Of a DNA stretch of 45,298 nt, positions 16,566-25,886 are shown in pieces. Made by a program: the position numbers and the translations under genes. Each line of letters opens with the position of its first letter. The first letter of the stretch is position 1. A model generated the notes under the pieces. That model did no database searches. It was given only the letters and a program-made list of their open reading frames with translations, and was not told the origin of the DNA. Source of the DNA: Clostridia bacterium (GTDB taxonomy: Bacteria > Bacillota > Clostridia > Christensenellales > UBA3700); the NCBI GenBank assembly GCA_029060025.1, contig JAIDUV010000033.1, positions 1 through 45,298 on the forward strand, in the 5' to 3' direction.

Positions 16566-19500
16566 ATGGCAAAAACTCAAGAAGAGAACAAGCAGCCTGC
16601 AAAGAGAAACAGCAGAAGAGTAAACGGCGTTATCATAGCGTTGGTATTTTTTGTTTTGGATTTGATTTTGTTGGGCGCGTTTGGTAAATCGGGACAAGCC
16701 GTCACAGACTTTTTTGTAGGAATTTTTGGATACGCTATATACGGATACAGTTTTGCGCTGACGTTGCTTGGCGTATTCTATATATTTAATCTTAGAGCAA
16801 GACAGAGCAAAAAAATCGTATTTATCTATGCGTTGATTACGGTTACGACAATCACTTTTGCTCATATCTTGGGCTCTCACAATTATGCTCTCAACGGTTG
16901 GGGACAGTATATCTCGTCTTCATATACTCAGGCTAATACCGCAGGCGGAGCAGTGGCAAGTATCTTCCTATATTTGTTTGCGACTAGATATATCTATATT
17001 TTGACGCTGGTGGCAAACGGAATAATTACTGTGGGATTGATTGCAATTGCAATACTTTTGCAAGTCAATATTGATATAAATCTTGTTCCTAAGAGAGCAA
17101 AGAAGGTCAGAGGTGTGAGCCACTCCAATATCAACGTATACGATTTTGAAGGAGAAGAAACTTCGCCTACGCTCAATAATCAAACTGTCAAAGGCAGAAA
17201 TCTTGGAGAAAAGTTGTTTAGAAGAGGGGGAAGAAATGGGCTAAACGACTATAAGCCTATTGACAGCGTCAATATTTCCAATGACAAGCCTATTGATTTA
17301 TATCCAAACAACTACAACAATGTCCGTTTTGAAACGGATTATAATACAGGCTACGTTCCCGAAGACCCTCAACTTATTCTAGATACGCAGGATATAAGAG
17401 ACGAGGCTATTCGCAATGATTATATCTACGCAGGCGAAGACGTTTCTAATAACAACAATACCAATACTACGATTAGTAGCGTTCAAAGAGATTATTTGGG
17501 AATTGACGGCTCGCAAAGACTCAACGTGATAGACGAGGGGGCAGTTACGGCTCCGATACCCGAGCCTAAGCCGGAGCAACAACCTCCGCAGATGTCTCAA
17601 AGGGAAAGAACGCAATCTATATATGAAAGATTTCAATCAGACTCTCATACGAGTGACGTATATATGGAAAACGGACGTATTCCGTCATATTATTCGCAAA
17701 TTCACCAGTCGAATAATGAAGACGCAAACGACCAAAAGCAAGAGCAAGAACCTGCCATTCAAAATCAAAACAACGAGAAGACGGATAGTCATAATCAAGA
17801 ACCTTTATCATTCAACGAAAGGCTTAATCGCATTTTGAATTCGTCCGACGAACAAACTGATTTGGGCAACTTTGAATTTCCTTTCGGTGGGAATAGCAAA
17901 GCAAAGACAATCAAAGAGCAATCTGTTGACGGTGACAAAGAGGCTAATACTGTTGAAGATATAAAAGAGCAGCCTCAAACAGAAAAGATTGAAGTCGTCG
18001 AAGAGCCAAAAGCCGTGAGTGATACTCAAAAGATAGTTGAAGACAAGACGGAGACCAGACGAGAAGAGAGTATGGACGAGTATATTGCTCGAATGAACAG
18101 AGAAAAGCAGGCGCAAGAGCCTTCTCCTGTCAAGAATTATAACGTGACTGACGGCGTGAAAGTAGAAAAGCCTGTGGAAAATAGCGACGGATATTTCCAA
18201 AAGACTTACGACAAGCCAAAGCCTATAGTGGCAAAACAGCCACCTGCGCAACCTGCTCAACAAAAGGCGCAAAGCGCTCCTAATATAGACACCGGAAATA
18301 AGCAGCCGCAGGCAAGTCAAGAGGAGCAGAAAAAAGAGGAGAAGCCAAAGGTAGTAAAGACTCCTTACATTCCGCCAAGTATAGACAACCTCATTGATTA
18401 TATACCTGACGTAGACGACAACGAAGACTTTATGGAAAGGACGAGAATAATCGAGAGAACTTACGCCAACTTCGGTATAGAAGTTCACGTCAAGAATATA
18501 GTAAGCGGTCCGTCGGTCACTAGGTATGAATTTGAAATACCAGAGACGTTGTCGGTAGATAAGATACCGTCTAAGTTGAATAATATTCTTATGGCGCTGG
18601 CAGTTGAGACTGCGAGAATTGAGGCGCCTATTCCCGGCAAGTCACTTTGCGGTATAGAAGTGCCCAACAAGGTGCGCAAGACGGTGGGACTAAAGGAATT
18701 TATTGCAAGCGAGAAATTCCAAAACAAAAAGGGGGGTCTGTGCTTTGCGCTCGGTAAGGACGTGGACAACAACTGTCACTACGAAGATTTGACTGACTTC
18801 CCGCACGGACTTATTGCCGGCGGTACAGGTAGCGGTAAGAGCGTATGCCTTAATACTATGCTTTGTTCGCTGATATACAAGTACTCTCCGGAGGAGTTGC
18901 GACTTATACTCGTAGATCCAAAGAGAGTAGAGTTTAGCAAATACCAAGCGCTTCCGCACTTGCTTACGCCAAAGATCTATAATACTCCAAAGGAGTCACT
19001 TGGCATACTCAAATGGCTTTGCGCAGAAATGGAGAGAAGATACGCATTGTTTGCAAAGCGTTTTGTAGCAAAAATTTCCAGTTATAACGCAACCAAAGAG
19101 GTAATCGAAGCGGGCGAAACAATTCCGTATATCGTTACGATTATCGACGAGGTTGGTGATATTATGGTAAGCGAACAAGCCAAAGAATTCGAGACCTACG
19201 TCTTGACGCTGGCGCAAAAGGCGAGAGCGTGCGGAATACATTTAATCTTGGCTACGCAAAGACCGTCAGTTGACGTCATTACCGGTAATATCAAAGCCAA
19301 CTTGCCTACGAGAATTGCATTTGCGGTTACCACAGGTACGGACAGTAGAACTATACTTGACAGCATAGGCGCAGAAGATTTGCTTGGTAAAGGTGATATG
19401 CTTATCAAGACTACTAAGTCAAGGTATATGGTGAGATTGCAAAATCCGTTTATCGACGACAGTGAAATTCAAAATATTATGAGAGATATCGTCAGTCACA

Positions 19501-19868
19501 ATTCTGCATATTATGACGAGACTATTGAAGCGGAGATTGCTTCGATATCTGAACCTAAAAAGGAAGAACCGGTAGGCGGCAAATCCCTTGAGAAGATAAA
19601 AGAATTTGACTTCCCGGACGACTTGTGTCCTGATGTACTCAAGAGAATTGTCGGACTTGACAACGTGTCTATATCTTGGATGCAAAGAGCATTTTCAATA
19701 GGCTTCTCACGAGGCGGAAAGATTTACGATTGGCTTATGGCTTGCGGATATATTGAAAAGCAAGGCTCAAAGTGTATATGTTTGCTTTCCTCTGAGCAGG
19801 TGGACGAGATAATCGAAAACGCGCGCTTGAACAGTGCAGATAGCGCAGATGGTTACGAGCGCGAATAG
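16566..19868 (+). CDS. ftsK: DNA translocase FtsK/SpoIIIE
   Basis: Membrane-anchored, ATP-driven double-stranded-DNA pump that clears chromosome DNA from the division septum. The 1100-residue protein has four to five N-terminal membrane helices (about 20-170), a roughly 420-residue low-complexity linker rich in Gln, Pro, Glu and Asn (about 175-595), then the RecA-type motor with Walker A GGTGSGKS (about 752-759) and Walker B IIDE (about 859-862), followed by ATQRPSVDVITGNIK, and a winged-helix gamma domain that reads orienting DNA sequences (about 1015-1090). The linker makes it much longer than B. subtilis SpoIIIE (about 790). FtsK and SpoIIIE cannot be told apart by sequence; its place between mlpA-like and pgsA genes is that of spoIIIE. 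Start ATG 16566 after AAGGAG. Confidence 0.95.
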   Translation: MAKTQEENKQPAKRNSRRVNGVIIALVFFVLDLILLGAFGKSGQAVTDFFVGIFGYAIYGYSFALTLLGVFYIFNLRARQSKKIVFIYALITVTTITFAHILGSHNYALNGWGQYISSSYTQANTAGGAVASIFLYLFATRYIYILTLVANGIITVGLIAIAILLQVNIDINLVPKRAKKVRGVSHSNINVYDFEGEETSPTLNNQTVKGRNLGEKLFRRGGRNGLNDYKPIDSVNISNDKPIDLYPNNYNNVRFETDYNTGYVPEDPQLILDTQDIRDEAIRNDYIYAGEDVSNNNNTNTTISSVQRDYLGIDGSQRLNVIDEGAVTAPIPEPKPEQQPPQMSQRERTQSIYERFQSDSHTSDVYMENGRIPSYYSQIHQSNNEDANDQKQEQEPAIQNQNNEKTDSHNQEPLSFNERLNRILNSSDEQTDLGNFEFPFGGNSKAKTIKEQSVDGDKEANTVEDIKEQPQTEKIEVVEEPKAVSDTQKIVEDKTETRREESMDEYIARMNREKQAQEPSPVKNYNVTDGVKVEKPVENSDGYFQKTYDKPKPIVAKQPPAQPAQQKAQSAPNIDTGNKQPQASQEEQKKEEKPKVVKTPYIPPSIDNLIDYIPDVDDNEDFMERTRIIERTYANFGIEVHVKNIVSGPSVTRYEFEIPETLSVDKIPSKLNNILMALAVETARIEAPIPGKSLCGIEVPNKVRKTVGLKEFIASEKFQNKKGGLCFALGKDVDNNCHYEDLTDFPHGLIAGGTGSGKSVCLNTMLCSLIYKYSPEELRLILVDPKRVEFSKYQALPHLLTPKIYNTPKESLGILKWLCAEMERRYALFAKRFVAKISSYNATKEVIEAGETIPYIVTIIDEVGDIMVSEQAKEFETYVLTLAQKARACGIHLILATQRPSVDVITGNIKANLPTRIAFAVTTGTDSRTILDSIGAEDLLGKGDMLIKTTKSRYMVRLQNPFIDDSEIQNIMRDIVSHNSAYYDETIEAEIASISEPKKEEPVGGKSLEKIKEFDFPDDLCPDVLKRIVGLDNVSISWMQRAFSIGFSRGGKIYDWLMACGYIEKQGSKCICLLSSEQVDEIIENARLNSADSADGYERE

Positions 19869-19917
19869 AGTGAAATAACAACAACGGTAAGGGGAATTAG
19901 ATTTAAGGAGAGTTAGA

Positions 19918-20571
19918 ATGGGCAAGAGCGCATCTATGACGTTGCCTACCAAAATCACTATTGTCAGACTGGTTATGATTCCGCTGATTTTGGTATGTTA
20001 TTGTCTTCAACCTTTGTATAAATACCTTTTTATTATTACGGCGGTGTTATTTATCATAGCGTCAATGACCGATTATTTGGACGGACATATCGCGCGTAAA
20101 TACAATATGGTAAGTGATTTGGGAAAACTGCTTGACCCAATTGCGGACAAGGTGCTTGTGGCGGCTGGACTTTTTATCTTGGTGGATGGAAATTATATTC
20201 CCGAAATACCGTATGTCGCAATGATTTGTTCGGTGGTCATAATGGCAAGAGAGTTTATGATTGGAGTTTTGCGTCAGGTAGCCGCTCTAAAGGGAGTTGC
20301 TTTGGCGGCTGACAAACTCGGAAAAATCAAGACGGCAACGACTTTGTTTGGCTTGACTTTCTTACTGTGCTCGGCAAATAACGCGCTGGTATTTAAGATA
20401 TTTAGGTATATCGGCATAGTATTGTTCTTACTGGCTACGTTGTTTACAGTGATATCGGGTATCAATTATATTGTCAAAAATGCACAACTTTTGTTGGGAG
20501 AAAAGCAAGAAGTCAAAGTAGAGCAACAGGAGACAAATACTCAAGACATTGAGAAAGAGGACAAAGAATGA
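19918..20571 (+). CDS. pgsA: CDP-diacylglycerol-glycerol-3-phosphate phosphatidyltransferase
   Basis: Makes phosphatidylglycerol phosphate, the committed step to phosphatidylglycerol and cardiolipin. The 217-residue membrane protein carries the complete CDP-alcohol phosphotransferase motif D55-G56-x2-A59-R60-x8-G69-x3-D73-x3-D77 and about six membrane helices. The C-terminal tail is charged and Glu/Lys-rich (about 192-217). An AAGGAG site lies before ATG 19918. The stop overlaps the rimO start (ATGA). The ftsK-pgsA-(rimO)-cinA-recA order is typical for Bacillota. Confidence 0.95.
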   Translation: MGKSASMTLPTKITIVRLVMIPLILVCYCLQPLYKYLFIITAVLFIIASMTDYLDGHIARKYNMVSDLGKLLDPIADKVLVAAGLFILVDGNYIPEIPYVAMICSVVIMAREFMIGVLRQVAALKGVALAADKLGKIKTATTLFGLTFLLCSANNALVFKIFRYIGIVLFLLATLFTVISGINYIVKNAQLLLGEKQEVKVEQQETNTQDIEKEDKE

Positions 20572-21890
20572 AGATAGGACTGATATCTTTAGGGTGCGAT
20601 AAAAACCGTATTGACAGCGAGAATATGCTTGCATATTTGCAGGACGACGGATATGAATTGACAGGAGAGCCAAGCGAGGCGGATATAATAATCGTCAATA
20701 CCTGCGGTTTTATCGACAGCGCAAAACAAGAAGCAATAGATACTATTCTTGAGATGGCGGAGTATAAAAAAGATAAGTGCAAGTATCTTATAGTCACAGG
20801 TTGTCTTGCTCAAAGATATATGCAAGAACTTGAGAATGAATTTCCTGAAGTGGATATGTTTTTGGGTACGGCAAACTACCATAAGTTGCCGATATTGATA
20901 AAGAATATGGTGCAAGGTCAAGGCGAAAAGTGCTACGTCAACGATAAGGACGACAGGAAGTTTTCTCCCAAAAGAGTGTTGACTACGCCTTACCATTACG
21001 CATATCTGAAGATTGCCGAGGGTTGCGACAACAAGTGTACATATTGCGCTATTCCCAATATACGAGGCAAGTATACTTCAAGGAAAATAGAAGACATAGT
21101 CGACGAGGCAAAGTTGCTTATCAAAGATTACGGCATCAAGGAGTTGATAATCGTCGCGCAAGACGTGTCGAGATACGGCATAGACCTTTACGGCGAAATC
21201 AAGTTGATAGAATTGCTCAAGGAGTTGTCGGCGCTTGACGTGGAGTGGATAAGACTTTTGTATCTCTATCCCGAGCAGGTCACAGAAGAACTCATTGAAT
21301 ATATGGCAAGCAATCCCAAGATATGCAAATACGTCGACATACCTTGCCAACACGTCAGCAACAAGATTCTCAAACTTATGAATAGAAAAGTCACCAAGGA
21401 ACAAATCGTCAACCTTGTGGATATGATAAGGCGGCACGGAGATTTCACAATTCGTTCGACGTTTATCGTAGGCTTTCCCAGAGAAGAGCAGGAGGACTTT
21501 GAAGAACTCAAAGAGTTCATATCGACGGCAAGACTTGATAGATGCGGATTCTTTGCCTATTCAATGGAAGACGGTACTCCTGCAAGTAGACTAAGCGGTC
21601 AAATTGCCGAAGACGTCAAATTGCAAAGACAGGAAGAACTTTATGCTTTGCAAGAAGGTATTATGGCAGACAAACTCAAGGAGAGAATAGGTTGCGTCGT
21701 TGATGTGATATACGAAGGCATTGATTACGACTTGCAATTGTTTTATGGCAGAAGCAGTCACGACGCTCCGGAGATTGATACCAAAGTCTATTTCTATTCC
21801 GACACGCCAGTCGAAATAGGAAAAATATATAAAGTAAAACTCCAAGAGGTCGACGGAATTGATTATTTTGGAAAAGTCGAGGAGAATTAG
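20568..21890 (+). CDS. rimO: Ribosomal protein S12 methylthiotransferase RimO
   Basis: Radical SAM enzyme that adds a methylthio group to an Asp of ribosomal protein S12. The 440-residue protein has the N-terminal UPF0004 domain with cluster cysteines C10, C46 and C79 (LGCDKNR, NTCGF, TGCLAQRY), the radical SAM motif C153-x3-C157-x2-C160, and a C-terminal TRAM domain (about 375-440). The LGCDKN start and DIPCQH motif fit RimO better than the tRNA-modifying MiaB. It is translationally coupled to pgsA and followed by cinA with ten intervening bases. Confidence 0.94.
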   Translation: MKIGLISLGCDKNRIDSENMLAYLQDDGYELTGEPSEADIIIVNTCGFIDSAKQEAIDTILEMAEYKKDKCKYLIVTGCLAQRYMQELENEFPEVDMFLGTANYHKLPILIKNMVQGQGEKCYVNDKDDRKFSPKRVLTTPYHYAYLKIAEGCDNKCTYCAIPNIRGKYTSRKIEDIVDEAKLLIKDYGIKELIIVAQDVSRYGIDLYGEIKLIELLKELSALDVEWIRLLYLYPEQVTEELIEYMASNPKICKYVDIPCQHVSNKILKLMNRKVTKEQIVNLVDMIRRHGDFTIRSTFIVGFPREEQEDFEELKEFISTARLDRCGFFAYSMEDGTPASRLSGQIAEDVKLQRQEELYALQEGIMADKLKERIGCVVDVIYEGIDYDLQLFYGRSSHDAPEIDTKVYFYSDTPVEIGKIYKVKLQEVDGIDYFGKVEEN

Positions 21891-21900
21891 GGAGGAAAAT

Positions 21901-22608
21901 ATGATCGAGACTTGCAAAAACTACTGTGTGCTTAAAGCCTTTGACATTGACGCTGATATGCTTGCCAGATGTAAAAAACTTGCAAGCGTGGACGGCGTGA
22001 GTTTGGAATTCAAACAACTCAATCTTGATTGCAAAATTACTCTTATCAACAAGAGCGCAAGTGATATTGAATTTCAGAGAATTTTGGATTTGATACTCGA
22101 TACGCTTGGGGAAAACGTCTATGCCAATTACGATACGACTTTAGAGCAGTGCGTAATAGAAAACGCAAGAAACAAAGGCGCAAAGATTGCAGTTGCAGAG
22201 TCGTTGACAGGAGGAATGATATGCTCGAGACTTGTCAACGTGTCGGGAAGCAGCAGCGTGCTTTACGAGGGCTTTGTTACTTACGACGTATCTTCAAAGG
22301 TGCGTAGATTGCACGTTAAATTGGCGACTATAGAAGAGCACGGCGTCGTAAGCGAAGAAGTTGCGAGAGAAATGGCGCAAGGACTTTTGCAAAACAATGA
22401 AATAGACTTGGCAATTGCCACCACAGGTTGCGCAGGACCGTCCAGCGACGATTATGATACTCCTGTCGGGCTTTCTTATATAGCAATTGGCAATAGATAT
22501 GCGATTGACGTATTCGATACGTTTTTTGACAAAGACAGAAACGAAATCAGAAAGTGTGTGACAAATACAGCGTTGTATTTGGCGCTTAAAAATATAAAAG
22601 AACTTTAA
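21901..22608 (+). CDS. cinA: CinA-related protein lacking the N-terminal MoCF domain (KH-like plus PncC)
   Basis: PncC-type domains deamidate nicotinamide mononucleotide in pyridine-nucleotide recycling. The 235-residue protein holds a CinA KH-like domain (about 8-75) and a full CinA C-terminal/PncC domain (about 78-230) with AESLTGG, EGFVTYDVSSKV, GVVSEEVA and ATTGCAGP. The roughly 170-residue molybdopterin-binding-like (COG1058) domain that starts typical CinA is missing. ATG 21901 is fixed by GGGAGG (21890-21895), and rimO ends just before, so there is no room for it: this is a stable short form, not a frame error. Usual SCTGG and TGIAGP motifs read SLTGG and TGCAGP. cinA-recA adjacency is typical. 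Confidence 0.88.
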   Translation: MIETCKNYCVLKAFDIDADMLARCKKLASVDGVSLEFKQLNLDCKITLINKSASDIEFQRILDLILDTLGENVYANYDTTLEQCVIENARNKGAKIAVAESLTGGMICSRLVNVSGSSSVLYEGFVTYDVSSKVRRLHVKLATIEEHGVVSEEVAREMAQGLLQNNEIDLAIATTGCAGPSSDDYDTPVGLSYIAIGNRYAIDVFDTFFDKDRNEIRKCVTNTALYLALKNIKEL

Positions 22609-22622
22609 TATGAGGTATTATT

Positions 22623-23633
22623 ATGGAAAAAGAGAAGAAAGACGTTGAAAAAGAAAAATCAGAACTTGTGGCAGACGCTATTGCAAAGATTGAGAAGCAA
22701 TACGGCAAAGGCTCTATCATAAGACTTGGAGATAAAGAAATAGAACATATTGACGTAATAAGCACGGGATGTTTGACTCTTGATATGGCTTTGGGCGTAG
22801 GCGGTTTGCCAAAGGGCAGAATTATTGAGATATACGGACCGGAGTCTTCAGGTAAGACTACAGTTGCTTTGCACGCAATTGCGTCTTGTCAAAAGGAAGG
22901 CGGATTGGCGGCGTTCATAGATGCAGAACACGCTCTTGACCCAATCTATGCGGAGAAACTCGGCGTCAACGTCAAGGATCTTTACGTCAGCCAACCGGAC
23001 AGCGGCGAGCAGGCGTTGGATATATTGGAGACGATGGTAAGAACAAACGCTATGGACATCATTGTCGTAGACTCTGTTGCGGCATTGACGCCAAAGGCAG
23101 AAATCGAAGGCGAGATGGGACAGTCTGTCATCGGTCTTCAGGCAAGATTGATGTCTCAAGCGGCTAGAAAGTTGACTGCAATTATCAATAAGACAAAGAC
23201 TTGCGTAATTTTTATCAATCAATTGAGAGAAAAAGTCGGCGTTATGTTTGGAAATCCCGAAGTAACTCCCGGCGGTAAGGCATTGAAGTTTTATTCAAGC
23301 ATAAGAATAGAGGTTAGAAAGGGTGACGCTATTAAGGACGGAAGCGACTTTATTGGTAGCAGAGCAAAGGCAAAAGTCGTCAAGAACAAAGTTGCGCCTC
23401 CATTCAAAACGGCTGAATTTGACATTATTTTTGGCAAAGGTATATCCGCCAATGGCTGTCTTGTAGATATGGGCGTTGCAATGGATGTGTTGAAAAAGAG
23501 CGGCTCTTGGATTAGTTACAACGACGAAAAGATAGGTCAAGGCAGAGATAAGACGATACAGTATCTTGAAGATAATCCTGAAGTTGCTCAAGAAATCAGA
23601 ACCAAGATTATGCAAAAAGCGCAAGAAGAATAA
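22623..23633 (+). CDS. recA: Recombinase RecA
   Basis: Forms ATP-dependent filaments on single-stranded DNA for strand exchange and triggers the SOS response. The 336-residue protein is complete, with GKGSIIRLG, Walker [10 protein letters not shown] (about 72-80), the Walker B strand [12 protein letters not shown], loop L1/L2 segments ([39 protein letters not shown]), and a short C-terminal domain. GAGG precedes ATG 22623. It is 14 bases after cinA and appears to be read from the same transcript. No LexA box of the GAAC-N4-GTTC type is seen before it. Confidence 0.98.
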   Translation: MEKEKKDVEKEKSELVADAIAKIEKQYGKGSIIRLGDKEIEHIDVISTGCLTLDMALGVGGLPKGRIIEIYGPESSGKTTVALHAIASCQKEGGLAAFIDAEHALDPIYAEKLGVNVKDLYVSQPDSGEQALDILETMVRTNAMDIIVVDSVAALTPKAEIEGEMGQSVIGLQARLMSQAARKLTAIINKTKTCVIFINQLREKVGVMFGNPEVTPGGKALKFYSSIRIEVRKGDAIKDGSDFIGSRAKAKVVKNKVAPPFKTAEFDIIFGKGISANGCLVDMGVAMDVLKKSGSWISYNDEKIGQGRDKTIQYLEDNPEVAQEIRTKIMQKAQEE

Positions 23634-23662
23634 ATATACATAATATTTTTGATTTTATGAAT

Positions 23663-23690
23663 AGACGCGACTCAACGCCGCGTCTTATTT
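23663..23690 (+). terminator. Terminator after recA
   Basis: Stem AGACGCG / CGCGTCT with a nine-base loop (23663-23685), followed by TATTT. The T-run is short. Confidence 0.65.
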
Positions 23691-23719
23691 ACAAAGAGCG
23701 TAAACTAATATAATAATAC

Positions 23720-23748
23720 TTGAAAAGTGTTATTTTATTTGATAAACT
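23720..23748 (+). promoter_or_regulatory. Possible promoter for the DUF3795 gene
   Basis: TTGAAA (23720-23725), 17-base spacer, TAAACT (23743-23748). The -10 box is a weak match. Confidence 0.4.
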
Positions 23749-23774
23749 AAATAAAAAGACTTTGAGGTGTAAGT

Positions 23775-24038
23775 ATGATAGAATCTAGATGCGGATTGCT
23801 GTGCAGCGAATGTGCATACCGCGAGCAAACAGGATGTAAGGGATGCGCGCAAATGAATAAGCCGTTTTGGGCAGATAGTTGTCCTGTTAAGTCTTGTTGC
23901 GAGTCCAAGGAAAGGGAGCATTGCGGTACGTGTGAAAATTTTTCTTGCGAATTATTGCACCAATTTGCTTACGATGAGAAGCAGGGTGACAACGGTAAGC
24001 GTATCGAACAATGCAAGATTTGGAAGAATCAAAACTAA
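23775..24038 (+). CDS. DUF3795 small cysteine-rich protein
   Basis: The 87-residue protein has 12 cysteines arranged as RCGLLCSECxYR, GCKGC, CPVKSCC, HCGTCENFSCELL and a conserved end AYDEKQGDNGKRIEQCKIWK, which I recognise as the DUF3795 family. The cysteine pairs suggest zinc or an iron-sulfur cluster, but no function is established for the family. GAGGTG precedes ATG 23775. It forms a single-gene unit between recA and rny. No signal peptide. Confidence 0.85.
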   Translation: MIESRCGLLCSECAYREQTGCKGCAQMNKPFWADSCPVKSCCESKEREHCGTCENFSCELLHQFAYDEKQGDNGKRIEQCKIWKNQN

Positions 24039-24138
24039 AATACTATATATAGTGGCTACTATTGAGTAGTGACAACAATATATTAAGTATTAGATTTTAA
24101 ATTTTTTAATATTATAATAAATATTGATATAATTACTA

Positions 24139-24168
24139 TTGACTTTATTACGTTGAATAGGCTATAAT
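24139..24168 (+). promoter_or_regulatory. Promoter for rny
   Basis: TTGACT (24139-24144), 18-base spacer, TATAAT (24163-24168). Confidence 0.7.
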
Positions 24169-24202
24169 TAAGTTGCATAAATTTTTTTATGTTGAAACTT
24201 AA
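24168..24202 (+). other. Hairpin in the rny leader
   Basis: Nested stem in the predicted rny leader: TTAAGTT (24168-24174) pairs with AACTTAA (24196-24202) and, inside, CATAAA pairs with TTTATG around a TTTT loop (24176-24191). Its 5' end coincides with the end of the -10 box, so the first bases may not be transcribed. A possible mRNA stability element; no terminator T-run follows. Confidence 0.4.
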
Positions 24203-24224
24203 CAATTTAATATAGGAGGCAAAG

Positions 24225-25841
24225 ATGGAATTCAGTATGAATTGCTTTGATTTTCTCCTTGGGGTAGATGCGAATGTAGGATGGGCTATCGGTCTAGTAT
24301 TTGCCGTCATTATTTTTTTGGGCGCAGGTATAGGCTTAGGCATTTTGATATACAAGTCGTATGCAAAGAAAACTGTCGGTGGTGTTAAGGAAGAGTGCGA
24401 GAAGATGAAAAAAGAGGCTCGCGATGAATCCAAGACCTATCTCAAGGAAGCAAAAATTGAGGCAAAAGAAGAGCAGAACAGACTCCGTAAGGAGTTTGAA
24501 AGTCAGTCAAAAGAGCAGAAAGCAGAAATAGCCAGAAGCGAACAAAGAGTTGCTCAAAGAGAAGATCAACTCATTAAAAGAGAGATGGCTATTGATAAAA
24601 AATCCGATCTTATTGACGAAAAGAAGAAACAATTAGAGAGCAAAGAAAGAGAAATTGACGAGATTGAGCAAGAGTTGAAAAACGCTCGCGCCAATATGGT
24701 ATCTGAACTTGAAAAGGTTGCAAAACTTACTCAAGAAGAGGCAAAGCAGATACTTATGGACGAACTTTTGGACGAAGCAAAGAAAGACGCTGTCGTCAAA
24801 GTAAAAGAAATCGAGCAAAAGGCTAAGGACGAAGCCGACAAAAAGGCAAAGAATATTATTGGACTTGCGATTCAAAGATGCTCAGCCGACCACGCGTCGG
24901 ATATTGCCGTATCAGTGGTAGAGTTGCCCAACGAGGATATGAAGGGCAGACTTATCGGTAGAGTTGGTAGAAATATCAGGGCTATTGAAAACTCTACGGG
25001 CGTTGATTTGATTATCGACGATACTCCAGACGTAGTTACAGTATCGGGATTTGATCCTGTAAGAAGAGAGATTGCAAAGTTGACTATCGAGAGATTGGTT
25101 TCGGATGGAAGAATACATCCTGCAAAGATAGAAGAGACCGTTGAGAAAGTCAAGAGAGAAATAGAGCAGCAAATGAAAGAAGCGGGCGAAAATGCCGCTT
25201 TTGAAGCAAACGTATACGGCTTGCATCCGGAGATTATCAAGTTGCTGGGCAGATTGAAGTTCCGCACGAGTTACGGACAAAACGTGCTCAAGCACTCTTT
25301 GGAAGTAAGTTATTTGGCAGGAATGATGGCTGCGGAATTGGGCGCAGACGTCAAAGTGGCAAAGAGAGCAGGCTTGTTGCACGATATAGGTAAGGCTGTA
25401 GACCACGAAGTTGAGGGTACTCACGTTACGATAGGTGTAGACATTGCAAAGAAGTTTAAAGAACAGCGCAACGTCATTCACGCGATTGAGGCGCACCACG
25501 GCGACGTAGAACCTCAGACGTTGGAAGCAATTATAGTCCAGGCTGCCGATTCGATTTCGGGAGCAAGACCCGGAGCGAGAAGAGAGTCACTTGAGAACTA
25601 TGTCAAGAGACTTGAGAAGTTGGAAGGCGTTGCAAATTCCTTTGACGGCGTAGAGCAATCGTATGCAATACAGGCGGGCAGAGAGATAAGAGTAATCGTA
25701 AAACCTGAAGTAGTCAACGACGAAGCAACGACGTTTATGGCAAAAGAAATTGCCAAGAAGATTGAAGCGGAACTTGAATATCCCGGTCAAATCAAAGTCA
25801 ATGTCATCAGAGAAGTCAGACAAATCGAATACGCAAAATAA
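24225..25841 (+). CDS. rny: Ribonuclease Y
   Basis: Membrane-bound endoribonuclease that initiates mRNA decay in Bacillota. The 538-residue protein has one N-terminal membrane helix (about 18-42), a long charged coiled coil (about 50-200), a KH domain starting at [10 protein letters not shown] (about 240), and an HD domain with LLHDIGK (about 384-390) and H(A)HHGD further on, followed by the conserved C-terminal segment. Length is close to the usual 520. TAGGAGG precedes ATG 24225. The residues before the helix ([19 protein letters not shown]) are slightly longer than in B. subtilis. The single gene is flanked by its own promoter and a terminator. Confidence 0.97.
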   Translation: MEFSMNCFDFLLGVDANVGWAIGLVFAVIIFLGAGIGLGILIYKSYAKKTVGGVKEECEKMKKEARDESKTYLKEAKIEAKEEQNRLRKEFESQSKEQKAEIARSEQRVAQREDQLIKREMAIDKKSDLIDEKKKQLESKEREIDEIEQELKNARANMVSELEKVAKLTQEEAKQILMDELLDEAKKDAVVKVKEIEQKAKDEADKKAKNIIGLAIQRCSADHASDIAVSVVELPNEDMKGRLIGRVGRNIRAIENSTGVDLIIDDTPDVVTVSGFDPVRREIAKLTIERLVSDGRIHPAKIEETVEKVKREIEQQMKEAGENAAFEANVYGLHPEIIKLLGRLKFRTSYGQNVLKHSLEVSYLAGMMAAELGADVKVAKRAGLLHDIGKAVDHEVEGTHVTIGVDIAKKFKEQRNVIHAIEAHHGDVEPQTLEAIIVQAADSISGARPGARRESLENYVKRLEKLEGVANSFDGVEQSYAIQAGREIRVIVKPEVVNDEATTFMAKEIAKKIEAELEYPGQIKVNVIREVRQIEYAK

Positions 25842-25847
25842 TTGTTT

Positions 25848-25882
25848 AAAGAGGAGTATCGCAATGATATTCCTCTTTTTTG
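25848..25882 (+). terminator. Terminator after rny
   Basis: Thirteen-pair stem (AAAGAGGAGTATC / GATATTCCTCTTT, one G-T pair) with a GCAAT loop, followed by a T-run. The convergent minus-strand gene stops five bases beyond it, so the hairpin may serve both directions, though the T-run on the minus side is only TTT. Confidence 0.85.
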
Positions 25883-25886
25883 TTAT

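Noticed and set aside
22609..22622. LexA/SOS box before recA
   Set aside because: The 14-base gap has only the ribosome site, and no GAAC-N4-GTTC motif was found near cinA or recA starts.
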